Shown in pieces: positions 41,795-52,104 of a stretch of 64,000 nt of DNA. Source of the DNA: Hymenobacter chitinivorans DSM 11115. GTDB lineage: Bacteria > Bacteroidota > Bacteroidia > Cytophagales > Hymenobacteraceae. Under the pieces are notes generated by a model. The model was not told the DNA's origin. It was given only the letters and a program-made list of their open reading frames with translations, and did not search any database. Both the position numbers and the translations under genes were made by a program. The stretch is from assembly GCF_002797555.1 (NCBI RefSeq), contig NZ_PGFA01000001.1:372001-436000 (forward strand). The letters are read 5' to 3'. The first letter of the stretch is position 1; the number at the start of each line of letters is the position of its first letter.

Positions 41795-42595
41795 ATGACC
41801 ACCGTCGATCCAATTCACACCTTGCAGCAGCAGCTGTCTTCCACCCGGGAGCAGTTGGTGGCCCACAACGTGTACCAAGGCATTCAGAGCCTCGACGACC
41901 TGCGCGTGTTCATGCAGCACCACGTCTTTGCCGTCTGGGACTTTATGTCGCTGCTCAAAAGCCTGCAGCGCGACCTGACCTGCGTGACGGTACCCTGGGT
42001 GCCGCGCGGTAATCCCGCTACCCGCCGGTTGATCAACGAAATCGTGCTGGAAGAAGAAACCGACGTGGATCAGCACGGCCGCCCCGTCAGCCACTTCGAG
42101 CTCTACATGCGCGCCATGGACGAGTGTGGGGCCGACACCCAGCCCATCCGTAAGCTGCTCGACGCGCTGTCGGTGGGGGAGTCGGTGGAAATGGCCCTGC
42201 TGCACGCGGGCGTGCCCTACGCCGTGCAGCAGTTCGTGCTCAGCACCTTCAACGTCATCAACTCGGGTAAGTCGCACGCGGTGGCCGCGGCCTTTACCTT
42301 CGGCCGCGAGGACGTGATTCCCGACATGTTTCGTCACCTGGTGGCTGATTTAAGCCAGCGCTTTCCCGGCCAGCTCGAAACGTTCATTTACTACCTCAAC
42401 CGCCACATTCAGCTCGACGAGGAAGTGCACACGCCCCTGGCCGAGCAGATGGTGCGCGAGCTGTGCGGCAGCACCGAGCAAAGCTGGGAAGAGTGCCGCG
42501 AAGTAGCTACCCGCTGCATGCAGGCCCGGGTGGCGCTGTGGGACGGAATCCGGCAGGCCATGAGCTCCGTCGTACCAGTTTCGACGGTAAGCTAA
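41795..42595 (+). CDS. DUF3050 (heme-oxygenase-like) protein
   Basis: 266 aa from ATG 41795. The family pattern: LVAHNVYQGIQSLDDLRVFMQHHVFAVWDFMSLLK, INEIVLEEETDVDQHG, SHFELYMRAMDECGAD, and YYLNRHIQLDEEVHTPLAEQM. The helices carry Glu and His residues (HHVFAVWD, EIVLEEE, HIQLDEEVH) spaced as in heme-oxygenase-like or diiron folds, so a metal-binding role is possible but unproven. No signal peptide. It follows msrB by 125 bp, and co-transcription is possible. Confidence 0.85.
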   Translation: MTTVDPIHTLQQQLSSTREQLVAHNVYQGIQSLDDLRVFMQHHVFAVWDFMSLLKSLQRDLTCVTVPWVPRGNPATRRLINEIVLEEETDVDQHGRPVSHFELYMRAMDECGADTQPIRKLLDALSVGESVEMALLHAGVPYAVQQFVLSTFNVINSGKSHAVAAAFTFGREDVIPDMFRHLVADLSQRFPGQLETFIYYLNRHIQLDEEVHTPLAEQMVRELCGSTEQSWEECREVATRCMQARVALWDGIRQAMSSVVPVSTVS

Positions 42596-42660
42596 CTTCC
42601 GGGTCTTGCTGCGCGTTGTAGAAGGGCAGCTCACAGCCGGGCTGCCCTAACCTTGTCGTC

Positions 42661-43017
42661 ATGTCATATCAATTTTTAGCCGCGGCCGGCCGCTTTTGCC
42701 TGGTGGCGGGGGCCGCGTGGCTTACCGCCTGCACGGCCAGCCAGGAAAGCAGCGCCGAAGTAGACCGGGCTCCGTTGCCGGCCACCATTCGCACCGATGC
42801 CGACCGGCAGGCGGTCTACAACAGCAACGCCGGCTACGGCGGCTCGGCCCCGGATGCTACCCCGGGCCGGGTCGATATCCGGGAGCAGGCCGCCCGCTCC
42901 AATGGTCGGCAGCGGGTGGAAAACGTCAATACCAACGACCCCAACAATACCACCACCGAAACCCGCCTGCGCCGCCTCGACGGTGCCCCCGTGGATACCG
43001 TGCGCCGCCTGCCCTAA
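42661..43017 (+). CDS. Small lipoprotein, unknown function
   Basis: 118 aa with a signal and a lipobox Cys at about residue 24 (WLTACTASQ). The mature part is hydrophilic and Asn/Arg/Asp-rich (VYNSNAGYGG, RVENVNTNDPNNTTTETRLR) and looks disordered. It lies 65 bp after the DUF3050 gene on the same strand. No family recognised. Confidence 0.65.
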   Translation: MSYQFLAAAGRFCLVAGAAWLTACTASQESSAEVDRAPLPATIRTDADRQAVYNSNAGYGGSAPDATPGRVDIREQAARSNGRQRVENVNTNDPNNTTTETRLRRLDGAPVDTVRRLP

Positions 43018-43081
43018 ACCACACCGGGCCGGCTCTCCCGCAGGAAAACCGGCCCGGTAACAGCAAATTAGTAGGGCAGCC

Positions 43082-43675
43082 TTAGCTGGCGGCGTTTTCG
43101 CCGTTGGCCTCGGCGTTGGCGTTGGGAGTGGCCGGCGAGGCCGGACGCTTCCGGTCCCGGCGCGGGGCGCTGCCATTGCTGGCCGCCCGGCTGGGGCGGA
43201 CCGCCGCCGGCGCGGCACTGGGGCGGGGCTTGCTGGTGCTGGCCACCGACCGGTTGCGCGGGGCGGCCGGCTTGGCGGGAGCCTTACTGGCGGTATCGGC
43301 TGTCGAAATACTGTCGGAAGCGGCTACTGAGGCTTTGCCATCGTAGTGCCGCGCGATGGTGTGCAGGGCTTCTTTAAAGAGCTGCTCCGTATCCACGTCT
43401 AGGCGCTTGGTGGCGTCTTTGACCACTTCCTTGAGCTTGGCTTTTGTTTCTTTGCGGATGCGGTCCACCACTTCCTTCATGCGCAGGTCCAGCTCCTTCT
43501 GCAGTTGCTTAGCAGCGGCCTTCAGAGTCTTTTTCTGACTGGCTTGCTTCTCGGGACGCTTGTCGACCAGGCTACTGGAGGCGCGGGCGGTAGCTTTGTC
43601 GGCTTTGCGCTGCGCTTTTTGTGCTGGATCCTTTTTAGCCTTTTTCTCGGGCTGATCCGAAGCAGACTTTTTCAT
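43082..43675 (-). CDS. Lys/Ala-rich histone H1-like or disordered protein
   Basis: 197 aa from ATG 43675 (MKKSASDQPEKKAKKDPAQK). The N-terminal third is Lys-rich. A helical middle (about 50-105: KTLKAAAKQLQKELDLRMKEVVDRIRKETKAKL) is followed by a short conserved-looking piece (VDTEQLFKEALHTIARHYDGK), and the last third is Ala/Pro/Ser/Arg-rich. The composition resembles bacterial H1-like DNA-binding proteins (AlgP/Hc1 type), but the helical middle also looks like a coiled coil. DNA binding is a guess from charge. Confidence 0.7.
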   Translation of the reverse strand: MKKSASDQPEKKAKKDPAQKAQRKADKATARASSSLVDKRPEKQASQKKTLKAAAKQLQKELDLRMKEVVDRIRKETKAKLKEVVKDATKRLDVDTEQLFKEALHTIARHYDGKASVAASDSISTADTASKAPAKPAAPRNRSVASTSKPRPSAAPAAVRPSRAASNGSAPRRDRKRPASPATPNANAEANGENAAS

Positions 43676-43774
43676 GGGGCAAAGGGGAATAAGAGTAAGA
43701 AGCTGACACAAATGCAGCGTTTTGCAACGTCGCCGTTCAGCTCAAATATAGATGTATTTACCTGTTGGGCTATG

Positions 43775-43797
43775 TTAAGGTTTTAACCCGACCTTAA
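43775..43797. promoter_or_regulatory. TTAAGGT/ACCTTAA inverted repeat upstream of metG
   Basis: TTAAGGT (43775-43781) and ACCTTAA (43791-43797) are exact reverse complements, and GGTTTTAACC (43779-43788) makes an alternative inner pairing. It lies in the divergent gap between the Lys-rich protein gene and metG and could be an operator or leader structure. Confidence 0.35.
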
Positions 43798-43894
43798 TAC
43801 TTTCAAATCCTCGTTTCTTTGCACTCCCGCAAGCGAATAGCCCCCGTGGGCCGCCGCTTTTTTACTCACTGAACCTTCGCTTTTTTCTTTGCAT

Positions 43895-45940
43895 ATGTCT
43901 CTTGATCCTCAGCGCTATACCGTCACGGCGGCCCTGCCCTACGCCAATGGTCCCGTGCACATCGGGCACTTGGCCGGCGTGTATCTGCCGGCGGATATCT
44001 ACGTTCGTTACCTGCGCGCCGCCGGCCGCGACGTCAAGTTTATCTGCGGCTCCGACGAGCACGGCGTCCCGATTACCATCCGGGCCCAGAAAGAGGGCGT
44101 TACGCCCCAGCAGGTCGTGGATAAATACCACGCCATCATCCGCGACTCTTTCGCCGAGTTCGGCGTCTCGTTCGATATCTATTCGCGCACTTCCTCCAAA
44201 ACCCACAGCGAAGTAGCCAGCGGCTTTTTCAAAAAGCTCTACGAGGAAGGCAAGTTCATCGAACAGACCTCCCAGCAGTACTACGACGAGAAAGCCGAGC
44301 AATTCCTGGCCGACCGCTACATCGTGGGCACCTGCCCCAACTGCGGCAACGAAAACGCCTACGGCGACCAGTGCGAGAAGTGCGGCTCTTCGCTGAGCCC
44401 CACCGAGCTGATTTCACCCCGCTCCATGCTCAGCGGCAACCAGCCCGTGCTGCGCGAAACCAAGCACTGGTATCTGCCCCTCGACCAGTACGAACCCTGG
44501 TTGCGCGAGTGGATTGTGGAAGGCCACAAAGCCGACTGGAAAACCAACGTCTACGGGCAGTGCAAATCCTGGATTGACCAAGGCCTGCAGCCCCGCGCCG
44601 TAACGCGCGACCTGGACTGGGGCGTGCCCGTGCCGGTGGAAGGTGCCGAAGGTAAGGTGCTCTACGTGTGGTTCGACGCGCCCATTGGCTACATCTCGGC
44701 CACCAAAGATCTGCTGCCCGACACCTGGGAAACCTACTGGAAAGACAGCGGCAGCAAGCTGGTGCACTTCATTGGCAAGGACAACATCGTGTTCCACTGC
44801 ATCATCTTCCCGGCGATGCTCAAGGCCCACGGCGACTATATCCTGCCCGACAACGTGCCGGCCAACGAGTTCCTGAACCTGGAAGGCGACAAAATCAGCA
44901 CCTCCCGCAACTGGGCCGTGTGGCTGCACGAGTATTTGCTTGATTTCCCTGGTAAAGCCGATGTGCTGCGCTACGCCCTCTGCGCCAACGCCCCCGAAAC
45001 CAAGGACAACGACTTCACCTGGAAGGATTTTCAGGCTCGCAACAACAACGAGCTGGTGGCCAACCTGGGCAACTTCGTGAACCGGGCCGTGGTGCTGACG
45101 CACAAGTTTTTCGCCGGCAAAGTGCCCACCATCGGCGGCGACCTACAGCCCATCGACCTGGAAGCCCTGGCCCAGCTGGCCGAATTTCCGCAGCGCATCG
45201 GGGAGCTGATTGACAACTACCGTTTCCGCGACGCGCTGGCGGAGCTGATGAACCTAACCCGCGTTGGCAATAAGTATCTGGCCGAAACCGAACCCTGGAA
45301 GCTGATCAAAACCGACGAGGCCCGCACCGGCACCGTGCTGCACGTGGCCCTGCAGATTGCCGCCGGCCTGGTGACGCTCATGGAGCCTTTCCTGCCCGCT
45401 TCAGCCGAGAAATTGGGCGAGATGCTGCGGGTAGAAAAAGGCAGCTGGCAAACGGCCGGCCGCCCCAATACGCTACAGGCCGGCCACGAAATCGGCGCTG
45501 CCGCCCTGCTCTTCGACAAGATTGAGGACGCCACCGTGGAGGCCCAGGTGCAGAAGCTGCTCGATACCAAAAAAGCCAACGAACTGGCCAACGCCGTAGC
45601 TGCCCCCGCCAAGGAAGACGTGAGCTTCGACGATTTCAGCCGCATGGATCTGCGCGTGGGCACGGTGGTAGCCGCCGAAAAAGTGGCCAAAACCAAAAAG
45701 CTGCTCAAGCTCACCGTGGATACCGGCCTCGACCAGCGCACCATCGTTAGCGGCATTGCCGAGCACTTTATCCCCGAAGCCCTAATTGGGCAGCAGGTCT
45801 TGGTGCTGCTGAACCTGGCGCCGCGCGAAATCAAAGGCATCCAGAGCCAGGGCATGCTGCTGCTGGCCGAAAACGCCGACGGTGCCCTGCAACTCATGCA
45901 GCCCGGCCAGCACGTACGCCCCGGCAGCCACGTAGCGTAA
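43895..45940 (+). CDS. metG: Methionyl-tRNA synthetase
   Basis: 681 aa from ATG 43895. Catalytic core: the HIGH motif in [10 protein letters not shown], zinc knuckle [18 protein letters not shown], and the KMSKS loop as KISTSR. The anticodon-binding domain follows ([15 protein letters not shown]). The C-terminal 110 residues form a dimerising tRNA-binding OB domain ([29 protein letters not shown]). It charges tRNA-Met with methionine. A strong terminator is found at 46018-46053. Confidence 0.97.
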   Translation: MSLDPQRYTVTAALPYANGPVHIGHLAGVYLPADIYVRYLRAAGRDVKFICGSDEHGVPITIRAQKEGVTPQQVVDKYHAIIRDSFAEFGVSFDIYSRTSSKTHSEVASGFFKKLYEEGKFIEQTSQQYYDEKAEQFLADRYIVGTCPNCGNENAYGDQCEKCGSSLSPTELISPRSMLSGNQPVLRETKHWYLPLDQYEPWLREWIVEGHKADWKTNVYGQCKSWIDQGLQPRAVTRDLDWGVPVPVEGAEGKVLYVWFDAPIGYISATKDLLPDTWETYWKDSGSKLVHFIGKDNIVFHCIIFPAMLKAHGDYILPDNVPANEFLNLEGDKISTSRNWAVWLHEYLLDFPGKADVLRYALCANAPETKDNDFTWKDFQARNNNELVANLGNFVNRAVVLTHKFFAGKVPTIGGDLQPIDLEALAQLAEFPQRIGELIDNYRFRDALAELMNLTRVGNKYLAETEPWKLIKTDEARTGTVLHVALQIAAGLVTLMEPFLPASAEKLGEMLRVEKGSWQTAGRPNTLQAGHEIGAAALLFDKIEDATVEAQVQKLLDTKKANELANAVAAPAKEDVSFDDFSRMDLRVGTVVAAEKVAKTKKLLKLTVDTGLDQRTIVSGIAEHFIPEALIGQQVLVLLNLAPREIKGIQSQGMLLLAENADGALQLMQPGQHVRPGSHVA

Positions 45941-46017
45941 AGCAAACCACGTCACGGCAAGACGTTAGCCGAAGCCATTAGGCCCCGGAAACGTGCCGAC
46001 TGAGTGTTCTAAATCGA

Positions 46018-46053
46018 AAAGCCCCTTACTACAGCGTGTAGTAAGGGGCTTTC
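46018..46053. terminator. Strong terminator downstream of metG
   Basis: AAAGCCCCTTACTAC and GTAGTAAGGGGCTTT form a perfect 15-bp stem with a 5-nt loop. Confidence 0.94.
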
Positions 46054-46079
46054 TGCTAAAAGGGAATTAGTTACTTGCA

Positions 46080-46123
46080 GAGGACGGATTGCTTTGGCCT
46101 TCGGCCTCCGGTCTCACAATGAC
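46080..46123. repeat. Dispersed GTCATTG...AAGCAATCC-type repeat
   Basis: On the minus strand the block begins GTCATTGTGAGACCGGAGG and continues CCAAAGCAATCCGTCCTC, with an inner GGCC-TTC-GGCC hairpin. From general knowledge this matches the widely dispersed GTCATTGCGAG...GAAGCAATC intergenic repeat. Directly after it (46121-46155) is a run of ACATT/CACATT words resembling one arm of the atpD-atpC hairpin. Confidence 0.65.
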
Positions 46124-46154
46124 ACATTTAGCCCATTACCCACATTCGCACATT

Positions 46155-46718
46155 TTATCGAGTGTTTACCACGTTCATCGTGCGTTCCAAACCGATGGTG
46201 GCGAAGGAGAGGATAGCCTCGGCAGCCTTTTCGACGTGCAGGGGCAGGTCGATTTTTTCGTCGGCTGAAAACGGGTTCAGCACGTAATCCACTTGCCGGC
46301 CTTTGGGGAAGTTAGCATCCACGCCGAAGCGCAGGCGGGCGTATTCGTCGGTGCCGAGGGTTTCCTGAATGTGCTTCAGGCCGTTGTGTCCGCCGGCCGA
46401 GCCCTTGCCTTTCAGCCGCAGCTTGCCGTAGGGCAGGGCCAGATCGTCGGTTACCACGACCATGTTTTCCTTCGGAATCTTCTCGCTCGTCAGGTAGTGC
46501 AGGGCCGCTTTGCCGCTCAGGTTCATGTAGGTCGTGGGCTTCACCAAAACTAGCGTTTTGCCCTTATGCTTGATTTCGGTGACGAAGGCGTGGCGCTTAA
46601 GCTCAAATTTGGCGTCGTGTTTGGCGGCCAAAAAGTCGGCCACCATAAAGCCGATGTTGTGGCGGGTGTCGGCATATTCGGGCCCAATGTTGCCCAGGGC
46701 CATAACGAGAAACTTCAT
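46155..46718 (-). CDS. pth: Peptidyl-tRNA hydrolase
   Basis: 187 aa, standard length. Signature residues: NIGPEYADTRHNIGFMVADF with the catalytic His, KPTTYMNLSGKA, VVTDDLALPYGKLRLKGKGSAGGHNGLKHI with the Asp and the conserved Gly-His-Asn. It recycles peptidyl-tRNA released from ribosomes. It follows rplY on the minus strand, with a terminator-like hairpin in the 88-bp gap; the rplY-pth order is common in bacteria. Confidence 0.97.
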   Translation of the reverse strand: MKFLVMALGNIGPEYADTRHNIGFMVADFLAAKHDAKFELKRHAFVTEIKHKGKTLVLVKPTTYMNLSGKAALHYLTSEKIPKENMVVVTDDLALPYGKLRLKGKGSAGGHNGLKHIQETLGTDEYARLRFGVDANFPKGRQVDYVLNPFSADEKIDLPLHVEKAAEAILSFATIGLERTMNVVNTR

Positions 46719-46745
46719 AAGGCGAAATACGGGGTTTTAACGCAA

Positions 46746-46779
46746 GAAATCCTGCCCCGCCGAAGCGGGACAGGATTTC
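46746..46779. terminator. Hairpin between rplY and pth
   Basis: GAAATCCTGCCCCG pairs with CGGGACAGGATTTC with one mismatch around a short loop. It may end or attenuate rplY transcripts before pth. Confidence 0.6.
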
Positions 46780-46806
46780 CATGGGTTTCCGCAACGCGGA
46801 GAGATA

Positions 46807-47379
46807 TTAACGGTCGCCGGCCATCTGGCCTTTCAGGGCACGTGGGATGGTTACGGTAGCAATGGGGGCCGCACCGTTGGTCAGGATGGTATAGCCCTGG
46901 GCTTCTACCTTGCTTACCTTGATGGACTTGCCCAGCTCGAGGTCCGAGATGTTCACTTCTACGTAGTCGGGCAGGTTTTCGGGCAGAGCCTTCACCTTCA
47001 GCTTACGCAGCTTGCTCACCAGCTTACCACCGGCCAGTACGCCGGGCGAAACGCCGACGAACTTCACGGGAATTTCCATCTTCACTTCCTTGCCGGGCTG
47101 CAGCAACAGGAAGTCAACGTGCAGCAGCATTTCGTTCACGGGGTGGAACTGAGCGTCCTGCACGATGGCGCGGTATACGGTGCCCTCTACGTTCACGTCA
47201 ACAACGTGTACGTCGGGGGTGTACAGCAATTCGCGGAAGAGGATGGCCGGAGCCGAGAAGTGCACCTGCTCGTTGCCACCGTACAATACGCACGGAACAT
47301 ACGAGTCAAGACGCAGTGCTTTCGCATCCTTCTTACCGAGATTCGCTCTTTTAAACCCTACAATCTCGAGGCTTTTCAT
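46807..47379 (-). CDS. rplY: 50S ribosomal protein L25 (CTC form)
   Basis: 190 aa from ATG 47379 (MKSLEIVGFKRANLGKKDAK). The N-terminal L25 domain binds 5S rRNA (VPCVLYGGNEQVHF, HVVDVNVEGTVYRAIVQDAQFHPVN), and the C-terminal CTC/TL5 beta domain (VKMEIPVKFVGVSPGVLAGGKLV ... VEVNISDLELGKSIKV) completes the long form. Upstream on the minus strand is a TATCTTTG box. Confidence 0.95.
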   Translation of the reverse strand: MKSLEIVGFKRANLGKKDAKALRLDSYVPCVLYGGNEQVHFSAPAILFRELLYTPDVHVVDVNVEGTVYRAIVQDAQFHPVNEMLLHVDFLLLQPGKEVKMEIPVKFVGVSPGVLAGGKLVSKLRKLKVKALPENLPDYVEVNISDLELGKSIKVSKVEAQGYTILTNGAAPIATVTIPRALKGQMAGDR

Positions 47380-47450
47380 AAGCTTGTGTTTTTGAGAAAA
47401 AGAAAAGTGTGTTTTCCCGGCCAAGCTGACAATCAGCCCAAAACGGGCCG

Positions 47451-47458
47451 CAAAGATA
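47451..47458 (-). promoter_or_regulatory. TATCTTTG -7 box of rplY
   Basis: On the minus strand TATCTTTG reads from 47458 to 47451, 71 nt before the rplY ATG. A T-run stands at the -33 position in place of TTTG. Confidence 0.5.
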
Positions 47459-47532
47459 GACGGACTATCCGACAATTAAAACTCGTGCTCCGCTTTGTCG
47501 GGACAAGCACGGGCAAAACCAACCTGGTTGGC

Positions 47533-48588
47533 TCAGGGGCGGAGCATTTGCTGTTGCACCAGTTGCTCGGCCTGCTGCCGCTGCTGCAACACGCGCAGAT
47601 ACGCTACGGCCGGCCGCATTTGGCAGGTGTAAGCCGCTTTGCGGGCGTAATCAATGGCCTCAGGCAGGTGGTTGTTCATTTCCTCGTACACGGCCAGATT
47701 ATAAAACGCCCGGCCCGCTACGACGTGGTTGAGGTTGCGGGCGGCTTGCTGCCAGCGGGCCGCAGCCTGGGTCCAGTCGGTGGCTTGCACGCACTGCCGG
47801 GCTTGCTGCATGTGCGCATTCTTCTTGGCGCGGGTGTAGACGTTGCGCGACAACGGCACGTAGGACGGCGCAATCCGGCGGGCATACTGGTCGCCGATGC
47901 GGAGGGCCACTTCCCGGATGCAGCGCTCCGGGGCGGGCAGACCGGCCAGCGCGGCCTGGTAGCTGGCGCCTTCACTACTCCAGCCCAAATGGTCTTCCTG
48001 CCGGGCCTGGTCGACCACCAGCCCCTCGGGGCCGTAGGTGCGGAACCCGGACACAATGCGCATGTCCATGTGCACGACGGTTACCAGTACTTTCCGGTCG
48101 GGCTTGTCTTTCTCCTTAATCACCCGCTCTTCCTGGCGCCGCTGCAGCTGCATGTCGGAGTCGAAGGCTTCGAGTACCACCAGCCCATCGACCTGGGAGG
48201 TGCGGCAGACCCGCCGGACGTAGTCGGGAGCCATGGGCGGCAGGAAAAACTCGCGCGTGCGGCCGACGAGCTGCAGGTTGGCCGGCGTCACGCGGAAGCG
48301 GGGGCTGTTGCGCATCAGGGCCTCGCCGGTACTCAGCACGCAGGCTTCCGCCCCGGCCCGGTCCACCATCGGCCCTTCCCCCGTAAAAATTCCTTCCAGC
48401 ACGTCGAAGAATTTGTCGCGGCGGCTGTCGGGCAGGATGCGGTTGGCGGTGGCAATACGCTGCAGGGTCGGGGGCATCGGTACCGAGGCCGGAGCCAGCG
48501 CCTCCAGGTGAACGGTCGTGGTGCAACTGCTGGCTAGGCCCAGGAAGACCAGGCTAACCCAGGCGGAACGGAGTAGAGAATATTTCAT
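47533..48588 (-). CDS. DUF6340-like TPR lipoprotein
   Basis: 351 aa from ATG 48588. Signal with lipobox Cys at about residue 21 (GLASSCTTTV). The N-terminal region (PPTLQRIATANRILPDSRRDKFFDVLEGIFTGEGP) matches the DUF6340 pattern of Bacteroidota lipoproteins. The C-terminal part (from about 260) is TPR-like: CVQATDWTQAAARWQQAARN, AGRAFYNLAVYEEMNNHLPEAIDYARKA. Function unknown. It lies downstream of prs, beyond a terminator, so it is probably transcribed on its own. Confidence 0.85.
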   Translation of the reverse strand: MKYSLLRSAWVSLVFLGLASSCTTTVHLEALAPASVPMPPTLQRIATANRILPDSRRDKFFDVLEGIFTGEGPMVDRAGAEACVLSTGEALMRNSPRFRVTPANLQLVGRTREFFLPPMAPDYVRRVCRTSQVDGLVVLEAFDSDMQLQRRQEERVIKEKDKPDRKVLVTVVHMDMRIVSGFRTYGPEGLVVDQARQEDHLGWSSEGASYQAALAGLPAPERCIREVALRIGDQYARRIAPSYVPLSRNVYTRAKKNAHMQQARQCVQATDWTQAAARWQQAARNLNHVVAGRAFYNLAVYEEMNNHLPEAIDYARKAAYTCQMRPAVAYLRVLQQRQQAEQLVQQQMLRP

Positions 48589-48607
48589 AGCCGGAAAATA
48601 AAAACGA

Positions 48608-48637
48608 GAAGAGGGGAACCTTTCAGCTCCCCTCTTC
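48608..48637. terminator. Terminator after prs
   Basis: GAAGAGGGGA and TCCCCTCTTC form a perfect 10-bp stem with a 10-nt loop in the gap downstream of prs on the minus strand. Confidence 0.75.
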
Positions 48638-48691
48638 AACACCATGCCAAAAATTGGCTCCGGCTATATATAACCCGACCTACGCTGCCCG

Positions 48692-49621
<930 letters not shown>

Positions 49622-49661
49622 GGAGAGGGGTAAGGGGGCGAAAACGGAAGAAACTGAAAAA

Positions 49662-49708
49662 GCGAAAGGCGCCGATTCTTCCGGGGAGGAAGGATCAGCG
49701 CCTTTCGC
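49662..49708 (-). terminator. Terminator of the tRNA-Gln unit
   Basis: GCGAAAGGCG (49662-49671) pairs with CGCCTTTCGC (49699-49708), with inner pairing CTTCC/GGAAG. On the minus strand a TTTTT run follows. Confidence 0.8.
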
Positions 49709-49722
49709 GTTACTGTAGTCGG

Positions 49723-49795
49723 TTGTCCGACCAGGGCTCGAACCTGGACTTTCTTGAATCAAAATCAAGCGTGTTGCCAGTTACACCATCGGACA
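49723..49795 (-). tRNA. tRNA-Gln (anticodon UUG)
   Basis: 73 nt on the minus strand, 5' end at 49795. The acceptor stem TGTCCGA/TCGGACA, D stem GTGT/ACAC, anticodon stem CTTGA/TCAAG with loop TTTTGAT (anticodon TTG), and T arm CCAGG-TTCGAGC-CCTGG are all complete. The discriminator is A; the following bases read CCG, so the terminal CCA is not fully encoded. It reads CAA (and CAG by wobble) codons. Confidence 0.96.
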
Positions 49796-49837
49796 ATTTC
49801 CAAGCGGCTATCGGTGTGGATGTGCCGTTTGGGTGTG

Positions 49838-49868
49838 CAAATGTACTACGGGAAACATTCAAGGCAAA
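49838..49868 (-). promoter_or_regulatory. Consensus promoter for tRNA-Gln
   Basis: On the minus strand TTTG (49868-49865), a 19-nt spacer, and TACATTTG (49845-49838) match the Bacteroidota promoter consensus. The -7 box is 43 nt before the tRNA. Confidence 0.75.
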
Positions 49869-49998
49869 TTTTACCGCAAAAATTTTTGCAGAAATTTTCG
49901 GGTACTTCCCCGCAAAATATTGCGTTTTGGGGCTTACAGGTTGATAATCAGGGTGGATTAGGGTCGGAAAAAAGGCCCGAACTTTACTCCGGCCCGGC

Positions 49999-50030
49999 TT
50001 TGGCAAAGCCGGGATTAAGCCGTAGTTTTG
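49999..50030 (+). promoter_or_regulatory. Consensus promoter for atpD
   Basis: TTTG (49999-50002), a 20-nt spacer, and TAGTTTTG (50023-50030) match the Bacteroidota promoter consensus. The -33 box lies inside the palindrome CCGGCTTTGGCAAAGCCGG (49994-50012), a possible operator. Confidence 0.7.
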
Positions 50031-50061
50031 CACCCTGAAAACGTTGCACCCATCTACATAA

Positions 50062-51576
<1,515 letters not shown>

Positions 51577-51583
51577 TTTTATC

Positions 51584-51691
51584 TAATGTGCGAATGTGAT
51601 TGAATATGCTGATGTGCTAAGGCAGAATTTTCTGGTTAACACATCAGCATATTTAATTAGCACACCAGCACATTTCCACATTAGCACATTA
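51584..51691. repeat. Long intergenic hairpin between atpD and atpC
   Basis: AATATGCTGATGTGCTAA (51603-51620) pairs with TTAACACATCAGCATATT (51636-51653) at 17 of 18 positions; the loop itself holds CAGAA/TTCTG. Outer arms TAATGTGCGAATGTG (51584-51598) and CACATTAGCACATTA (51677-51691) also pair, with one mismatch. The outer stem ends 5 nt before the atpC ATG, so folding would bury its ribosome-binding region. Confidence 0.8.
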
Positions 51692-51696
51692 ATACC

Positions 51697-51942
51697 ATGC
51701 GTTTAGAAATCATCACGCCGGACCGGAAGGTATTTGAGGGCGACGTAGTGTCGGCGCAATTTCCGGGTACCGACGGGCTGTTTGAGGTCCTCAACAACCA
51801 CGCTCCGCTGATCAGCGCCCTCAAGTCGGGCGACATCACGGTGACGGGTGCCGCCGGCCGCGAATCCTTCCGCATCGAAGGAGGCGTGGTGGAAGTGCTC
51901 CGCAACAATGTGATTGTACTGGCCGAAGGCGTAGTGGCGTAA
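51697..51942 (+). CDS. atpC: F1 ATP synthase subunit epsilon, short form
   Basis: 81 aa: only the N-terminal beta-sandwich domain is present (MRLEIITPDRKVFEGDVVSAQFPGTDGLFEVL ... LISALKSGDI ... FRIEGGVVEVLRNNVIVLAEG). The C-terminal helical hairpin that inhibits ATP hydrolysis in E. coli epsilon is missing, so this subunit probably couples rotation without that brake. Short forms are common in this phylum. Terminator at 51968-52002. Confidence 0.95.
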   Translation: MRLEIITPDRKVFEGDVVSAQFPGTDGLFEVLNNHAPLISALKSGDITVTGAAGRESFRIEGGVVEVLRNNVIVLAEGVVA

Positions 51943-51967
51943 GCTACTTGACGGCTCAACAATACGG

Positions 51968-52002
51968 AAGCCCCGCATCTGGCAACAGGTGCGGGGCTTT
52001 TT
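51968..52002 (+). terminator. Terminator of atpD-atpC
   Basis: AAGCCCCGCA pairs with TGCGGGGCTT, followed by a T-run. Confidence 0.92.
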
Positions 52003-52063
52003 GGTGGCCGTACTTTTTTGGTAATAAGCAGCGGCCAAACTGAAAAAAAGTGCGACGGATCAG

Positions 52064-52071
52064 TAGCTTGC
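52064..52071 (+). promoter_or_regulatory. TAGCTTGC -7-like box
   Basis: It lies 33 nt before the ATG at 52105 and matches the recurring variant seen at five sites in this window. Confidence 0.35.
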
Positions 52072-52104
52072 GGTGCTCATCCGTTTTGTATTCATTCCTT
52101 ATTT

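Noticed and set aside
47119..48537. A frame of about 470 codons crossing antisense over rplY and the DUF6340-like gene
   Set aside because: It runs through two well-supported genes and an intergenic promoter, and its product shows no domain.
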